Source of the DNA: Leisingera sp. ANG1
GTDB taxonomy: Bacteria > Pseudomonadota > Alphaproteobacteria > Rhodobacterales > Rhodobacteraceae
Assembly: GCF_000203975.2 (NCBI RefSeq)
Contig: NZ_AFCF02000009.1
Span: 245,552 to 309,551 of the forward strand
Reading direction: 5' to 3'
Length of the DNA: 64,000 nt
Part shown: piece by piece, positions 38,560 through 47,250 of the stretch
How the letters are laid out: the number at the start of each line of letters is the position of its first letter
Numbering within the stretch: position 1 is the first letter of the stretch
Position numbers and translations under genes: made by a program
Notes under the pieces: model-generated
Told to the model about the DNA's origin: nothing
Databases searched by the model: none
The model's input: only the letters and a program-made list of their open reading frames with translations

Positions 38560-39027
38560 TTAGTCGTGCGCGTGACCCTGGCTGTTGATCTGGTTGTGGC
38601 GCGCGATGACATCTGCGGGCCAGCGGCTTTTGACATAGGCGAGCACTTGACGCAGTTCCGCGTCGCTCAGCACGCCGCCGAAGCCTTCCATGCGGCTTTT
38701 GTAGCCACCGCCAGCAATTGCCGCCACGCCTTTCCTGACCACTTCAAGCAACTGCTCATCCGGATGGTGCCACGCATGACCGGTCCCGTCCAAGGGCGGC
38801 GCGGGCAGATAGCCCTCGCCGTCCCGCGTCTGCCAGTCAGCCTCCCCCTGCAGGTCGCCGCCATGACAGCTGGCGCAGTTTTCCTCATAGACCGCACTGC
38901 CTGCTTCAACCTCAGCCGGATCATCATACGGCAGGATACTTGCGGGCCCGGCGCCTGCAGCGGAGAAGCCAAAACCCGCTTCGCCCGCTAGAACCAAAAC
39001 CGCAGCCCGCGTGAATGCCCGTATCAT
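38560..39027 (-). CDS. Secreted c-type cytochrome
   Basis: 155 residues. Signal peptide (about 1-26), one haem-binding motif Cys-Ala-Ser-Cys-His (about 51-55) and a probable axial Met in KSRMEGFGGVLSD near 111. It is a class I monohaem domain of about 120 residues, followed by a His-rich end. Periplasmic electron carrier, partner unknown; the neighbours do not suggest one. Confidence 0.87.
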   Translation of the reverse strand: MIRAFTRAAVLVLAGEAGFGFSAAGAGPASILPYDDPAEVEAGSAVYEENCASCHGGDLQGEADWQTRDGEGYLPAPPLDGTGHAWHHPDEQLLEVVRKGVAAIAGGGYKSRMEGFGGVLSDAELRQVLAYVKSRWPADVIARHNQINSQGHAHD

Positions 39028-39167
39028 TTCTGCCTCCCGTCCTGGCGTGCCGCAAAACTATCTGCCGCCTTCCGGCGCTGGAAGCTGAAATCACACTCGC
39101 GTGAGGCGCCCGCGGCACTGGACCTTGCCGCTCGAAGCGCTTACCTCTGGCGCGCAAGGAGACGCCC

Positions 39168-40118
39168 ATGACCAAGCCAGCCCTGACCCTCTACCTCGCC
39201 GCGCCGCGCGGCTTCTGCGCCGGCGTGGACCGCGCGATCAAAATCGTTGAAATGGCGATCGGCAAATGGGGCGCGCCGGTCTTTGTGCGCCATGAAATCG
39301 TGCATAACAAATTCGTGGTCGACAGCCTGCGCGAAAAAGGCGCGGTATTTGTCGAGGAGCTGGATGAATGCCCGGATGACCGCCCGGTGATCTTCTCCGC
39401 GCACGGGGTGCCGAAATCTGTGCCCGCCGCGGCCGAAGCACGCGAGATGATTTATGTCGATGCCACTTGCCCGCTGGTCTCCAAGGTGCACATCGAGGCC
39501 CAGCGCCACGCCGAGGCCGGGCTGCAGATGATCATGATCGGCCACAAGGGCCACCCCGAAACCATCGGCACAATGGGCCAGCTGCCTGAGGGCGAGGTGT
39601 TGCTGGTTGAGACCGCCGCAGACGTGGCGACGGTTGAGGTGCGTGATCCGGACCGGCTGGCTTATGTAACCCAGACCACCCTGTCGGTGGATGACACCAA
39701 GGGCATCGTTGCAGCGCTGGAAGAACGGTTTCCCAACATCATCGGCCCGCACAAGGAAGACATCTGCTATGCCACCACCAACCGTCAGGAGGCGGTGAAA
39801 TCGGTGGCGCCCAAGGCCGACGCCCTCTTGGTAGTCGGCGCGCCGAATTCCTCCAACTCCCGCCGCCTGGTCGAAGTCGGTGCCAAGAACGGCTGCGAGT
39901 ATGCCCAGCTGGTGCAGCGTGCCGAGAACATCGACTGGCGCGCGCTCGAAGGCATCCGCTCGGTTGCCATCACCGCCGGCGCTTCGGCCCCGGAGCTGCT
40001 GGTCAACGAGGTGATCGACGCTTTCCGGGAGCGCTATGAGGTGACCGTGGAAGTCGTGGAGACCGCGGTGGAAACAGTGGAATTCAAGGTGCCCCGCGTG
40101 CTGAGGCAGCCTGCGTGA
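39168..40118 (+). CDS. ispH: 4-hydroxy-3-methylbut-2-enyl diphosphate reductase
   Basis: 316 residues. Last step of the MEP isoprenoid pathway, a [4Fe-4S] enzyme. The three cluster cysteines are Cys17 ([11 protein letters not shown]), Cys101 ([11 protein letters not shown]) and Cys200 ([11 protein letters not shown]). Substrate-site motifs HEIVHN, SAHGVP, GHKGHPE and [11 protein letters not shown] are all present. Stands alone with its own 140-base upstream region. Confidence 0.97.
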   Translation: MTKPALTLYLAAPRGFCAGVDRAIKIVEMAIGKWGAPVFVRHEIVHNKFVVDSLREKGAVFVEELDECPDDRPVIFSAHGVPKSVPAAAEAREMIYVDATCPLVSKVHIEAQRHAEAGLQMIMIGHKGHPETIGTMGQLPEGEVLLVETAADVATVEVRDPDRLAYVTQTTLSVDDTKGIVAALEERFPNIIGPHKEDICYATTNRQEAVKSVAPKADALLVVGAPNSSNSRRLVEVGAKNGCEYAQLVQRAENIDWRALEGIRSVAITAGASAPELLVNEVIDAFRERYEVTVEVVETAVETVEFKVPRVLRQPA

Positions 40119-40218
40119 GCGCACAGACCAGAGTGCATACTAAGTGACAGAAATTACACCCGCTTCAGGCGAACCGTGGTACGCCTAAGGTCCCGGGCAT
40201 TTTTCTGGAGCCGTTTTC

Positions 40219-40833
40219 ATGATCACGCTGCACTTTCTGATTACCGCCTTTGTCGTCGTCCTCGCACCGGGCACGGGTGTCATCTACACGCTGGCGCTTG
40301 GTCTCGGCCAGGGCTGGCGCGCTTCCATCTGGGCCGCAATCGGCTGCACCTTCGGTATCCTTCCGCATCTGGCCGCGGCCACGCTGGGGCTGGCGGCGGT
40401 GCTGCACAGCTCTGCTCTCTTGTTCCAGATCGTCAAGGCCGCGGGCGTGGCCTATCTCGTGTACCTCGCCTGGCAGGCGCTGCGCAGCGGCGGCGCGCTG
40501 GCTGTGTCCTCGAAACGCACCAGCCAGCCCGGCTGGAAAATCGCCTGGCGCGGCGCGCTGATCAACATCCTGAACCCCAAACTGTCGGTGTTCTTCCTGG
40601 CCCTGCTGCCACCGTTCCTGAGCGGCAATCCCGCCAGCGCCACGCTGGAAATGTCGGTACTCGGGCTGGTGTTCATGGTGATGACCTTTGCCATCTTCGT
40701 GCTCTACGGGCTGTTTGCCGCCCAGGCCCGCACTTACCTCTTGAACAGCGAGCGGGTGCTGAAGTGGCTGAACCGCGGCTTTGCGGCCGTCTTTGCAGGC
40801 CTTGCTGCCCGGCTGGCCATGGAACGCGCCTGA
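40219..40833 (+). CDS. LysE family transporter
   Basis: 204 residues with about six membrane helices. The family start MITLHFLITAFVVVLAPGTGVIYTLALGLGQGWRAS and GALINILNPKLSVFFLALLPPFL near 114-136 are typical of the LysE/RhtB amino acid exporters. Substrate unknown. The SAM methyltransferase starts 21 bases later, so the pair may share a transcript. Confidence 0.9.
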   Translation: MITLHFLITAFVVVLAPGTGVIYTLALGLGQGWRASIWAAIGCTFGILPHLAAATLGLAAVLHSSALLFQIVKAAGVAYLVYLAWQALRSGGALAVSSKRTSQPGWKIAWRGALINILNPKLSVFFLALLPPFLSGNPASATLEMSVLGLVFMVMTFAIFVLYGLFAAQARTYLLNSERVLKWLNRGFAAVFAGLAARLAMERA

Positions 40834-40854
40834 CCCTGCCCGGGAGAGATCCAG

Positions 40855-41454
40855 ATGAGTGATGACAGAACCATCAGCGTCTACGACGACCGCGCGGCGG
40901 ATTACGCCGAGCTTTTCACCGGCAGAACGGACCCGGGGGAGGAGGCTGATTTTCAGGCCTTCACTGCACGACTGCCCGAAGGCGGCACATTGCTGGACCT
41001 TGGCTGCGGCCCCGGCCATTGGGCTGCGCGTTTCCGGGATGCCGGCTTTCGGGTAGCTGCGCTTGATGCCTCGCCGGAAATGGCAGAGGCGGCTCGCGCG
41101 GCCTATGGGATTGAGGTCATTACCGCCGGGTTTCACGCGCTGGATGCAGAGGCGGTGTTTGACGGCATCTGGGCCTATTTCAGCCTGCTGCATGTGCCGC
41201 GGGAGGAACTTTCCGTTCACCTGACCGCCCTCCGCCGGGCGCTGACCGAAGGCGGCACGCTATGCCTGGCAATGAAACTGGGCGAGAGCGAAGGCCGCGA
41301 CGAGCTGGGCAGGTTCTATGCGTACTACAGCGAGGACGAGCTGCGCGAAAAACTCGAAACCGCCGGCTTCACCCTGCTCGGCGCCCGCCGCGGGACAGGC
41401 AAAGGACTGGCTGGCACTGCCCAGGAGTTCGTAGTACTGACGGCGCATGCCTGA
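40855..41454 (+). CDS. Class I SAM-dependent methyltransferase
   Basis: 199 residues. Rossmann-type methyltransferase: motif [21 protein letters not shown] near 45-64, the acidic residue ending beta-2 in [12 protein letters not shown], and motif IV-like [13 protein letters not shown] near 100-112. The substrate (small molecule or lipid) cannot be assigned. Its end overlaps rnhA by 8 bases. Confidence 0.85.
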   Translation: MSDDRTISVYDDRAADYAELFTGRTDPGEEADFQAFTARLPEGGTLLDLGCGPGHWAARFRDAGFRVAALDASPEMAEAARAAYGIEVITAGFHALDAEAVFDGIWAYFSLLHVPREELSVHLTALRRALTEGGTLCLAMKLGESEGRDELGRFYAYYSEDELREKLETAGFTLLGARRGTGKGLAGTAQEFVVLTAHA

Positions 41455-41911
41455 ATTATTTGCTTATACCGACGGCGCCTGCTCTGGAAATCCCGGCCCC
41501 GGCGGCTGGGGTGTTCTGCTGCGCGCCATGGACGGTGACACCATCGTCAAAGAAAAAGAACTGAGCGGCGGCGAGGCGGAGACCACCAACAACCGGATGG
41601 AACTGCTGGCCGCAATCAACGCGCTGGAAAGCCTGGCGCGGCCGTCCACCATCACCGTGGTCACCGACTCGGCCTATGTGAAGAACGGCGTCACCGGCTG
41701 GATCTTCGGCTGGAAAAGGAACGGCTGGAAGACGTCCAGCAAGAAACCCGTGAAGAATGTCGAGCTGTGGCAGCGCCTGGACGAAGCGCAAGCCCGCCAC
41801 AAGGTGACCTGGGAATGGGTCAAGGGCCACGCAGGCCACCCTGAAAACGAGCGCGCGGATGAGCTGGCGCGCGCAGGCATGGCGCCCTTCAAGAAGAAGA
41901 AAAGCGCCTGA
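41447..41911 (+). CDS. rnhA: Ribonuclease HI
   Basis: 154 residues. The four catalytic acids are visible: Asp9 ([16 protein letters not shown]), Glu52 (NNRMELLAA), Asp74 ([11 protein letters not shown]) and the Asp in ERADELA near 138, with the conserved His in KGHAGHPEN. Removes RNA from RNA-DNA hybrids. Overlaps the methyltransferase gene by 8 bases. Confidence 0.96.
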   Translation: MPELFAYTDGACSGNPGPGGWGVLLRAMDGDTIVKEKELSGGEAETTNNRMELLAAINALESLARPSTITVVTDSAYVKNGVTGWIFGWKRNGWKTSSKKPVKNVELWQRLDEAQARHKVTWEWVKGHAGHPENERADELARAGMAPFKKKKSA

Positions 41912-41927
41912 TGCGCAGGGTTGCCGT

Positions 41928-42551
41928 ATGACCTTTCTGGCGCTGCTGGACTATGCCTCGGTGCTGGTCTTTGCCCTTTCCGGCGCGCTGGTCGCCAGCC
42001 GGGCGCAGCTGGATATTGTCGGCTTTGCCTTTGTTGCCTGCCTGACCGCGCTTGGCGGCGGCACGTTGCGCGATCTGCTCTTGGACCGCAACCCGGTGTT
42101 CTGGATCGGCAACCCCAACTACATCCTGCTGGCCGCGCTGGCCGCCGTGGCGGTGTTCTTCACTGCGCATCTCTTGGAAAGCCGCCTGCGCTGGGTGGTC
42201 TGGCTCGACAGCTTTGCCCTTGCCATTGCTGTACCTGCCGGCACCGGTGCCGCGATCTCGCTGGACAGCCCGCCGGTGATCGTCGTGCTGATGGGTATGG
42301 CCACCGGCACCATGGGCGGGCTGATGCGCGACGTGGTCTGCAACGAGGTGCCGCTGGTGCTGAAACAGGGCGAGCTTTACATCACCTGCGCCATGGCAGG
42401 CGCCATCACTGCCGTTGCGGCCATCTGGCTGGGGTTTGAGCTGAAGTTCGCGCTGCTGGCCTGCGCCGGGGTCTGCTGGGTGCTGCGGGCAGGCTCCATC
42501 CTGTTTGGCTGGCACCTGCCGGTCTACAAAAGCCGCCCGCCGCGCAGCTAG
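41928..42551 (+). CDS. Trimeric intracellular cation channel family protein
   Basis: 207 residues with about seven hydrophobic helices. The UPF0126/TRIC repeat is seen twice: FALSGALVASRAQLDIVGFAFVACLTALGGGTLRDLLL (about 12-50) and the second copy with GAAISLDSPPVIVVLMGMATGTMGGLMRDVV. Bacterial relatives form K+-permeable trimers. The ATG at 41928 was preferred over an upstream start overlapping rnhA. Physiological role unknown. Confidence 0.88.
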   Translation: MTFLALLDYASVLVFALSGALVASRAQLDIVGFAFVACLTALGGGTLRDLLLDRNPVFWIGNPNYILLAALAAVAVFFTAHLLESRLRWVVWLDSFALAIAVPAGTGAAISLDSPPVIVVLMGMATGTMGGLMRDVVCNEVPLVLKQGELYITCAMAGAITAVAAIWLGFELKFALLACAGVCWVLRAGSILFGWHLPVYKSRPPRS

Positions 42552-42560
42552 GAAAGGCGT

Positions 42561-42797
42561 CTAGCGCTGGACGTATTTCTGCCAGAGCCAGATCAAAACC
42601 AAGGCGCCCAGCACCGCGCCTATGAAACCGGCCATGAAGCCCATCACCGCCAGCAGTGCGCGCAGCACCAATCCGCCGATCAGTGCCCCGGCCATACCGA
42701 TGCAGACCGTGGTGATGATATCGGTTTCGAGTTTCATCAGCCTGGTTGCCAGAAAGCCTGCCGCGGCGCCGATGATGATCAGGGCAATGATGGGCAT
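42561..42797 (-). CDS. GlsB/YeaQ/YmgE family membrane protein
   Basis: 78 residues, three hydrophobic segments rich in Gly/Ala (about 1-20, 26-50 and 53-72). Matches the transglycosylase-associated protein family (GlsB/YeaQ/YmgE), small membrane proteins linked with stress. No catalytic residues. It lies between the TRIC gene and fmt, 12 bases from fmt, on the same strand as fmt. Confidence 0.85.
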   Translation of the reverse strand: MPIIALIIIGAAAGFLATRLMKLETDIITTVCIGMAGALIGGLVLRALLAVMGFMAGFIGAVLGALVLIWLWQKYVQR

Positions 42798-42809
42798 CAG
42801 ACCCTCCGG

Positions 42810-43715
42810 TTACAGGCGGCTGCCCTTGGGAACCGGGAAGCCGCGCAGGAATACATCGGGATCCTGCGCGCTTTTGCCCGCCCGTTGCAAGCGCAAGAGC
42901 TGCACTGCTCCCTCGCCGCACGCCACGATCAGGCTGTCGTCCAGCACCTCTCCGGGCGCGCCCTGCCCCTCCGCCAGCCGTGAGGCCAGCAGCTTGACCC
43001 GCTGGCCTTCGATCTCGCACCAGGCACCGGGGAAGGGCGACAGGCCGCGGATCTTGCGGTCCACCTCCGCCGCCGGACGCGTCCAGTCGATCTGCGCCTC
43101 CGCCTTGTCAATTTTTTCGGCATAAATGACGCCATCTTCCGGCTGCACTTCCGGTGTCAGCTCCGGCAGGCGGCTCAAGGCTTCGGTGATCAGCGCTGCA
43201 CCCATTGCAGACAACCTGTCGTGCAACTGCGCGGTGATTTCTTCCGCACCGATGGCAGTGGCCTCGCGCAACAGCACCGGACCTGTGTCGAGCCCCGCCT
43301 CCATCTGCATGATGCAGACGCCGGTTTCCGCGTCGCCCGCCATGATCGCGCGGTGAATCGGCGCCGCACCGCGCCAGCGCGGCAAAAGGCTGGCGTGGAT
43401 GTTGAGGCAGCCATGCGCGGGCGCGTCCAGCACCGCCTGCGGCAGGATCAAGCCATAGGCCACGACCACCGCCACATCTGCATTCAAAGCGGCAAAGGCC
43501 TCTTGCTCCTCCGCGCCTTTCAGCGAGACCGGGTGGCGCACCTCCAGCCCCAAGGCCGCGGCGCGGGCGTGGACAGGGTTTGGACGGTCCTTCTTGCCGC
43601 GGCCCGCAGGCCGGGGCGGCTGGCAATAAACGGCGGCAACCTCGTGCCCGGCCTCCACCAGCGCATCCAGCACCGGCACTGAGAAGTCAGGCGTTCCCAT
43701 GAAGATAATGCGCAT
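42810..43715 (-). CDS. fmt: Methionyl-tRNA formyltransferase
   Basis: 301 residues. Formylates initiator methionyl-tRNA with 10-formyl-THF. The N-terminal [19 protein letters not shown], the formyl-binding [18 protein letters not shown] near 113-130 and the [17 protein letters not shown] segment near 141-157 are typical; the C-terminal OB domain follows about 205. The ATG at 43715 is preceded by GGAGG; the TTG one codon earlier is less likely. Grouped with two peptide deformylase-like genes, giving the pathway fmt plus def. Confidence 0.95.
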   Translation of the reverse strand: MRIIFMGTPDFSVPVLDALVEAGHEVAAVYCQPPRPAGRGKKDRPNPVHARAAALGLEVRHPVSLKGAEEQEAFAALNADVAVVVAYGLILPQAVLDAPAHGCLNIHASLLPRWRGAAPIHRAIMAGDAETGVCIMQMEAGLDTGPVLLREATAIGAEEITAQLHDRLSAMGAALITEALSRLPELTPEVQPEDGVIYAEKIDKAEAQIDWTRPAAEVDRKIRGLSPFPGAWCEIEGQRVKLLASRLAEGQGAPGEVLDDSLIVACGEGAVQLLRLQRAGKSAQDPDVFLRGFPVPKGSRL

Positions 43716-43827
43716 CAATGCCTCCGTAGGGTGGGCAATCTGCCCGCAAATCCCTGCCCCGATTGCCCGGCAGCCTGCTGCCAGGGCGCGAACCGGACCG
43801 CAGGCGATCCGGGAATTTAGATCAGCC

Positions 43828-44325
43828 TCAGCCGTTCAGCTTCTTCGCCTTGCGGATCAGCATGTCGCGTTTCACCTTGCTGAGGCGGTCAAAATACATC
43901 TTGCCATTCAGGTGGTCGATCTGGTGCTGCACCGAGGTCGCCTCGATACCGACGAAATCCTTGCGGTCCACCGTGCCCTGCTCATTGATGAAGCGGACGG
44001 TCACCGCCCGCGGACGTTTGATCTTGGCGGAGACGCCGGGCAGGTTCGGGCTGGCCTCGTCATGCTCGCGCAGCTCGACCGAGGCGTGCAGGATCTCCGG
44101 GTTCGCCAGCTTCACCGCGCGGCCGCGCTCGGTGGAGCCGTCCACGACGGCCAGCCGCAGCATCACGCCAATCTGATTGGCGGCCAGACCCACACCCGGC
44201 ATTGCCTCCATCGTGTCGACCATGTCGTTCCAGATTTCGCGGATCTCGTCGGTGATCTCTGTCACCTCATCAGCCTTGGTGCGCAGGCGCTTGTCGGGCC
44301 AGGGCAGGCAGGTGCGGACGGTCAT
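43828..44325 (-). CDS. Peptide deformylase paralogue lacking catalytic residues
   Basis: 165 residues with the deformylase fold: the first block VGLAANQIG (45-53, Gln51) is intact. The second block, normally EGCLS, reads EASPNLPG (90-97), so Ser92 stands where the metal-binding Cys should be. The third, normally HEIDH, reads HQIDHLNG (134-141): Gln135 replaces the catalytic Glu. The corresponding codon is CAG, one base from GAG. The protein is full length with no frameshift, so it appears maintained rather than decayed. It is not expected to deformylate; a different role is inferred. The gene lies 13 bases from an apparently normal deformylase. Confidence 0.88.
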   Translation of the reverse strand: MTVRTCLPWPDKRLRTKADEVTEITDEIREIWNDMVDTMEAMPGVGLAANQIGVMLRLAVVDGSTERGRAVKLANPEILHASVELREHDEASPNLPGVSAKIKRPRAVTVRFINEQGTVDRKDFVGIEATSVQHQIDHLNGKMYFDRLSKVKRDMLIRKAKKLNG

Positions 44326-44338
44326 GTCTGGTATTTCC

Positions 44339-44887
44339 TCAGGCGCGGGCGCGTTCGCGCTTCAGCTTCTGCATCTTGCGGGTGATCATCTGGCGCTTCA
44401 GCGGCTTCAGGTAATCGATGAACAGCTTGCCGTTCAGATGGTCGATCTCATGCTGCACGCAGGTCGCCCACAAGCCGTCAAAGGTTTCCCGCTGCGCGTT
44501 GCCGTCGCGGTCCATCCATTCGACCTCCACCACCTTGGGGCGGGTGACCTCGGCGTATTGATCCGGGATCGACAGGCAGCCTTCCTCATAGACGTTGGTC
44601 TCGTCCGAGGAAGAAATGATCTGAGGGTTGAACATCACCAGAGGGCGCGGGTCGCCATCCTCTTCCTTGACGCAATCCAGCACGATCAGCCGCTGCAGGA
44701 TGCCGATCTGCGGCGCTGCCAGGCCAATGCCGGGCGCGGCGTACATGGTTTCCAGCATGTCGTCCGCCAGCACGCGCAAGTCATCGCTCAGGTCCGGCAC
44801 GGGCACGCAAACCTTTTTCAGGCGGGGATCGGGATGGATCAGGATCGGTCGTTTCATGCGCTTCATGTATGCGATTGCAGGCCCCAT
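44339..44887 (-). CDS. def: Peptide deformylase
   Basis: 182 residues from the start chosen here. The three catalytic blocks are complete: GIGLAAPQIG, EEGCLSIPD with the metal-binding Cys, and VQHEIDHLNGKLF with both His and the catalytic Glu. Removes the N-formyl group from nascent chains. The start at 44887 has AAGGGGGG seven bases upstream; a shorter protein starting MKRPILIHPDP at 44857 would fit family alignments and may be the real one. First of the two tandem deformylase-type genes; its partner is missing key residues. Confidence 0.92.
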   Translation of the reverse strand: MGPAIAYMKRMKRPILIHPDPRLKKVCVPVPDLSDDLRVLADDMLETMYAAPGIGLAAPQIGILQRLIVLDCVKEEDGDPRPLVMFNPQIISSSDETNVYEEGCLSIPDQYAEVTRPKVVEVEWMDRDGNAQRETFDGLWATCVQHEIDHLNGKLFIDYLKPLKRQMITRKMQKLKRERARA

Positions 44888-44955
44888 CGCAACGCCCCCC
44901 TTGCGCACGCTGCCGCAGTGGTTAGCTTCGCATCCAACGATACGGGAGTTCACAG

Positions 44956-46128
44956 ATGAATTTTGACAAACCCACAGACCGCCGCGGCACCCACAGTTCG
45001 AAATGGGACAAGATGGAGCAGCTGTTCGGCGTGTCCCCTGAGGATGGCCTGGCGATGTGGACGGCGGACTCCGACTATGAAACCGCGCCCTGCGTGATCG
45101 AGGCCGTCAAAAAGGCCGCGGAGCATGGCGTGTTCGGCTACTCCTGGCAGCACCCCGAGTATCTGCAGGCGGTGCAATGGTGGATGAAGAACCGCCACAG
45201 CTGGGACATTGAGACCGATTGGATCCTGACATCCCAAGGTCTCGGCAACGCCATCGCGCTTTGCCTCGATGTCTGGAGCCAGCCAGGCGACGGCGTGGTG
45301 ATCTTCTCGCCCGTCTATCATGAGTTTGCCCACAAGGTGAACAAGGCGGGCCGCAAGGTGTCCGAATGCCCGCTGGCACGGGACGGCGACACCTACAATC
45401 TGGACCTGGACGATGCACAATCGCGCCTGAACGGGACGGAGAAGCTGCTGCTGTGGTGCTCTCCGCAGAACCCCTCGGGCCGGGTCTGGACGCCGGAGGA
45501 ACTGCGCGCGGTGGCCGAATTCGCCAAGCGCAACGGGCTGATCCTGGTCTCGGATGAAATCCACCACGATCTGGTCTATCCGGGCAGCACCTTTGTGCCG
45601 ATGGACGTGGCCGCGCCGGACGCTCGGCCCTGGACTGTGACCCTGACCGCGCCCTCCAAAACCTTCAACATCGCAGGCCAGCGCACCGGCAACATGATCA
45701 TCCCCGATCCGGACCTGCGCGCAGCCATGCGGCACCGCCAGGCCACGCTGGATTATGATCCCAGCGGCCTCGGCGTGGCGATGATCATGGCCGCCTATTC
45801 GCCCGAAGGGGCAGAGTGGGTCGATGCACAGATCGCGCATCTGGAAGGGAACAAGAAACTGTTTGACGAGACGGTCAACGCCCTTCCCGGCCTCAAATCC
45901 CTGCCGCTGGCCTCCACTTATCTGGCCTGGGTCGATTTCTCCGGGACAGGCATGAGCCGCGAAGAATTCATCAAGCGCCTGCGCGAAGTCGCGAAAATCG
46001 CCACCTCTCCTGGCGATGGTTTCGGCACCGGCGGCGAACTCATGGAGCGGTTCAATCTGGCGACCCAGCGGTCGCGGGTGGAGGAAGCCTGCCGCCGGCT
46101 GACCGCAGCCTTCTCGGACCTGCAATAA
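44956..46128 (+). CDS. MalY/PatB-type PLP-dependent lyase
   Basis: 390 residues, fold type I PLP enzyme. Resembles cystathionine beta-lyase of the MalY/PatB family: MWTADSDYETAPCVIEAVKKA near 34-54, the N-site WCSPQNPSGRVWTPEEL, and the PLP Lys in LTAPSKTFNIAGQRTGN near 232-248 preceded by VSDEIHHDLVYPG. The reaction is likely C-S beta-lysis of cystathionine or cysteine conjugates. Nothing suggests a maltose link. Two bases separate it from the next gene, so they are co-transcribed. Confidence 0.87.
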   Translation: MNFDKPTDRRGTHSSKWDKMEQLFGVSPEDGLAMWTADSDYETAPCVIEAVKKAAEHGVFGYSWQHPEYLQAVQWWMKNRHSWDIETDWILTSQGLGNAIALCLDVWSQPGDGVVIFSPVYHEFAHKVNKAGRKVSECPLARDGDTYNLDLDDAQSRLNGTEKLLLWCSPQNPSGRVWTPEELRAVAEFAKRNGLILVSDEIHHDLVYPGSTFVPMDVAAPDARPWTVTLTAPSKTFNIAGQRTGNMIIPDPDLRAAMRHRQATLDYDPSGLGVAMIMAAYSPEGAEWVDAQIAHLEGNKKLFDETVNALPGLKSLPLASTYLAWVDFSGTGMSREEFIKRLREVAKIATSPGDGFGTGGELMERFNLATQRSRVEEACRRLTAAFSDLQ

Positions 46129-46130
46129 GC

Positions 46131-46661
46131 ATGAAGCGCCTGCTGCGCCTCTTGGCGCTGGTTGCTTTGACCGGCGCCGCCTGGATGGCCTGGCAGGCCT
46201 TTGCCCCGCGTCCCGTGCCGCCGCCGCAATCTGCGGCGGTGGACCGGATCGACCGTATCCTGATCGAGAAATCCGCCCGCCGACTGACCGCCAGCCGGGA
46301 TGGCGAGATGGTCCTGGAGTTCCCTATCGCGCTTGGCTTTGCCCCTGCTGGCGATAAGGAACAGGAAGGCGACGGCAAGACGCCGGAGGGCATCTTTCGG
46401 ATCGACCGGCGCAATCCTAACAGCGCCTATCACCTGTCGCTGGGAATCAACTATCCGCAGCCCGATGACCGTGCCCGCGCGCAGGCGGCAGGTGTTAGCC
46501 CGGGCGGCGATATTTTTATCCACGGGCAGCCCAATGCAGTGGGCAATCTGGTCACCCTACCCGGCGACTGGACCGCCGGATGCATCGCTGTCAGCAATGA
46601 ACAGATGGAAACGCTCTGGCGCCTGGCAGAGATAGGAATTGAGGTTGAAATCCGCCCCTGA
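46131..46661 (+). CDS. L,D-transpeptidase family protein
   Basis: 176 residues. Membrane-anchored by an N-terminal helix (about 4-23). The YkuD catalytic domain has His131 in IFIHGQPN and nucleophile Cys151 in DWTAGCIAVSN, plus a GDGKTPEGIFRID block near 81-92. Such enzymes form 3-3 peptidoglycan crosslinks or anchor lipoproteins; which one is not predictable. Follows the lyase gene by two bases. Confidence 0.88.
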   Translation: MKRLLRLLALVALTGAAWMAWQAFAPRPVPPPQSAAVDRIDRILIEKSARRLTASRDGEMVLEFPIALGFAPAGDKEQEGDGKTPEGIFRIDRRNPNSAYHLSLGINYPQPDDRARAQAAGVSPGGDIFIHGQPNAVGNLVTLPGDWTAGCIAVSNEQMETLWRLAEIGIEVEIRP

Positions 46662-46667
46662 ACCGCT

Positions 46668-47036
46668 TCAAATCTTGCCCTGCGACTGGTCGAAAGGGAT
46701 AAGCCCCGCAGGCGCATCCGGCGACTTGTAGAAATCCACCGGCGCCTTGTCGGCGGTAGGGGTGGAGCGCTTGAATTCATAACGCATCTCGCCGCCCTCT
46801 TCCTCGCCAGCCACGATCAGGCATTGCGACACATGACGGGCGCCGTCGTAGATATCAACCAGCCCGCGCAGCATCGGTGCGGTTTCCGCCTCGACCGAGA
46901 AACCGGTCTTCCACAGCCGCAGCACCGGATAGAGCTCATTATCCGCCATCACCCGCAAACGGCTCTTGCGCCGCATCCCCTGCAGGCGGGCGGTGTCCAG
47001 CGCTTCCTGCACGGCTTTGGGTACGTAGGTGTTCAT
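46668..47036 (-). CDS. Conserved hypothetical protein
   Basis: 122 residues, no signal peptide. Starts with NTYVPKAVQEALDTARLQGMRRKSRLRV, a basic stretch, followed by LYPVLRLWKTGFSVEAETAPMLRGLVDIYDGARHVSQCLIV, which appears structured and conserved among Rhodobacteraceae. I do not recognise a domain. Convergent with the transpeptidase gene, with 6 bases between the stops. Confidence 0.7.
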   Translation of the reverse strand: MNTYVPKAVQEALDTARLQGMRRKSRLRVMADNELYPVLRLWKTGFSVEAETAPMLRGLVDIYDGARHVSQCLIVAGEEEGGEMRYEFKRSTPTADKAPVDFYKSPDAPAGLIPFDQSQGKI

Positions 47037-47116
47037 GTCAGCGGCCTTCCAAATGCTTCGGTTTACACGGGTCCTTCTTTCAACGGTGCGTCACAAATAT
47101 ATAAAATCAAGTAAAC

Positions 47117-47128
47117 ATTTTCGAAAAT
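47117..47128. promoter_or_regulatory. Palindrome in the A/T-rich gap before the GST gene
   Basis: ATTTTCGAAAAT is a perfect 12-base palindrome in the most A/T-rich stretch of the 214-base divergent gap (47037-47250). TTGACG follows at 47129 but no matching -10. On the minus strand TATATT near 47097 may be the -10 of the hypothetical gene. It is a plausible operator but unproven. Confidence 0.35.
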
Positions 47129-47250
47129 TTGACGGCCGCGCAATTTTGTTGCTGCTGTGCAGGAGTGCAGAAGGCCTGCGCGCTGGCCTGCATAGGCGCA
47201 CGCCCCTTGCCCGCATATGTTTGCCAAGCACAGCAGCAGGAGCAGACGCG

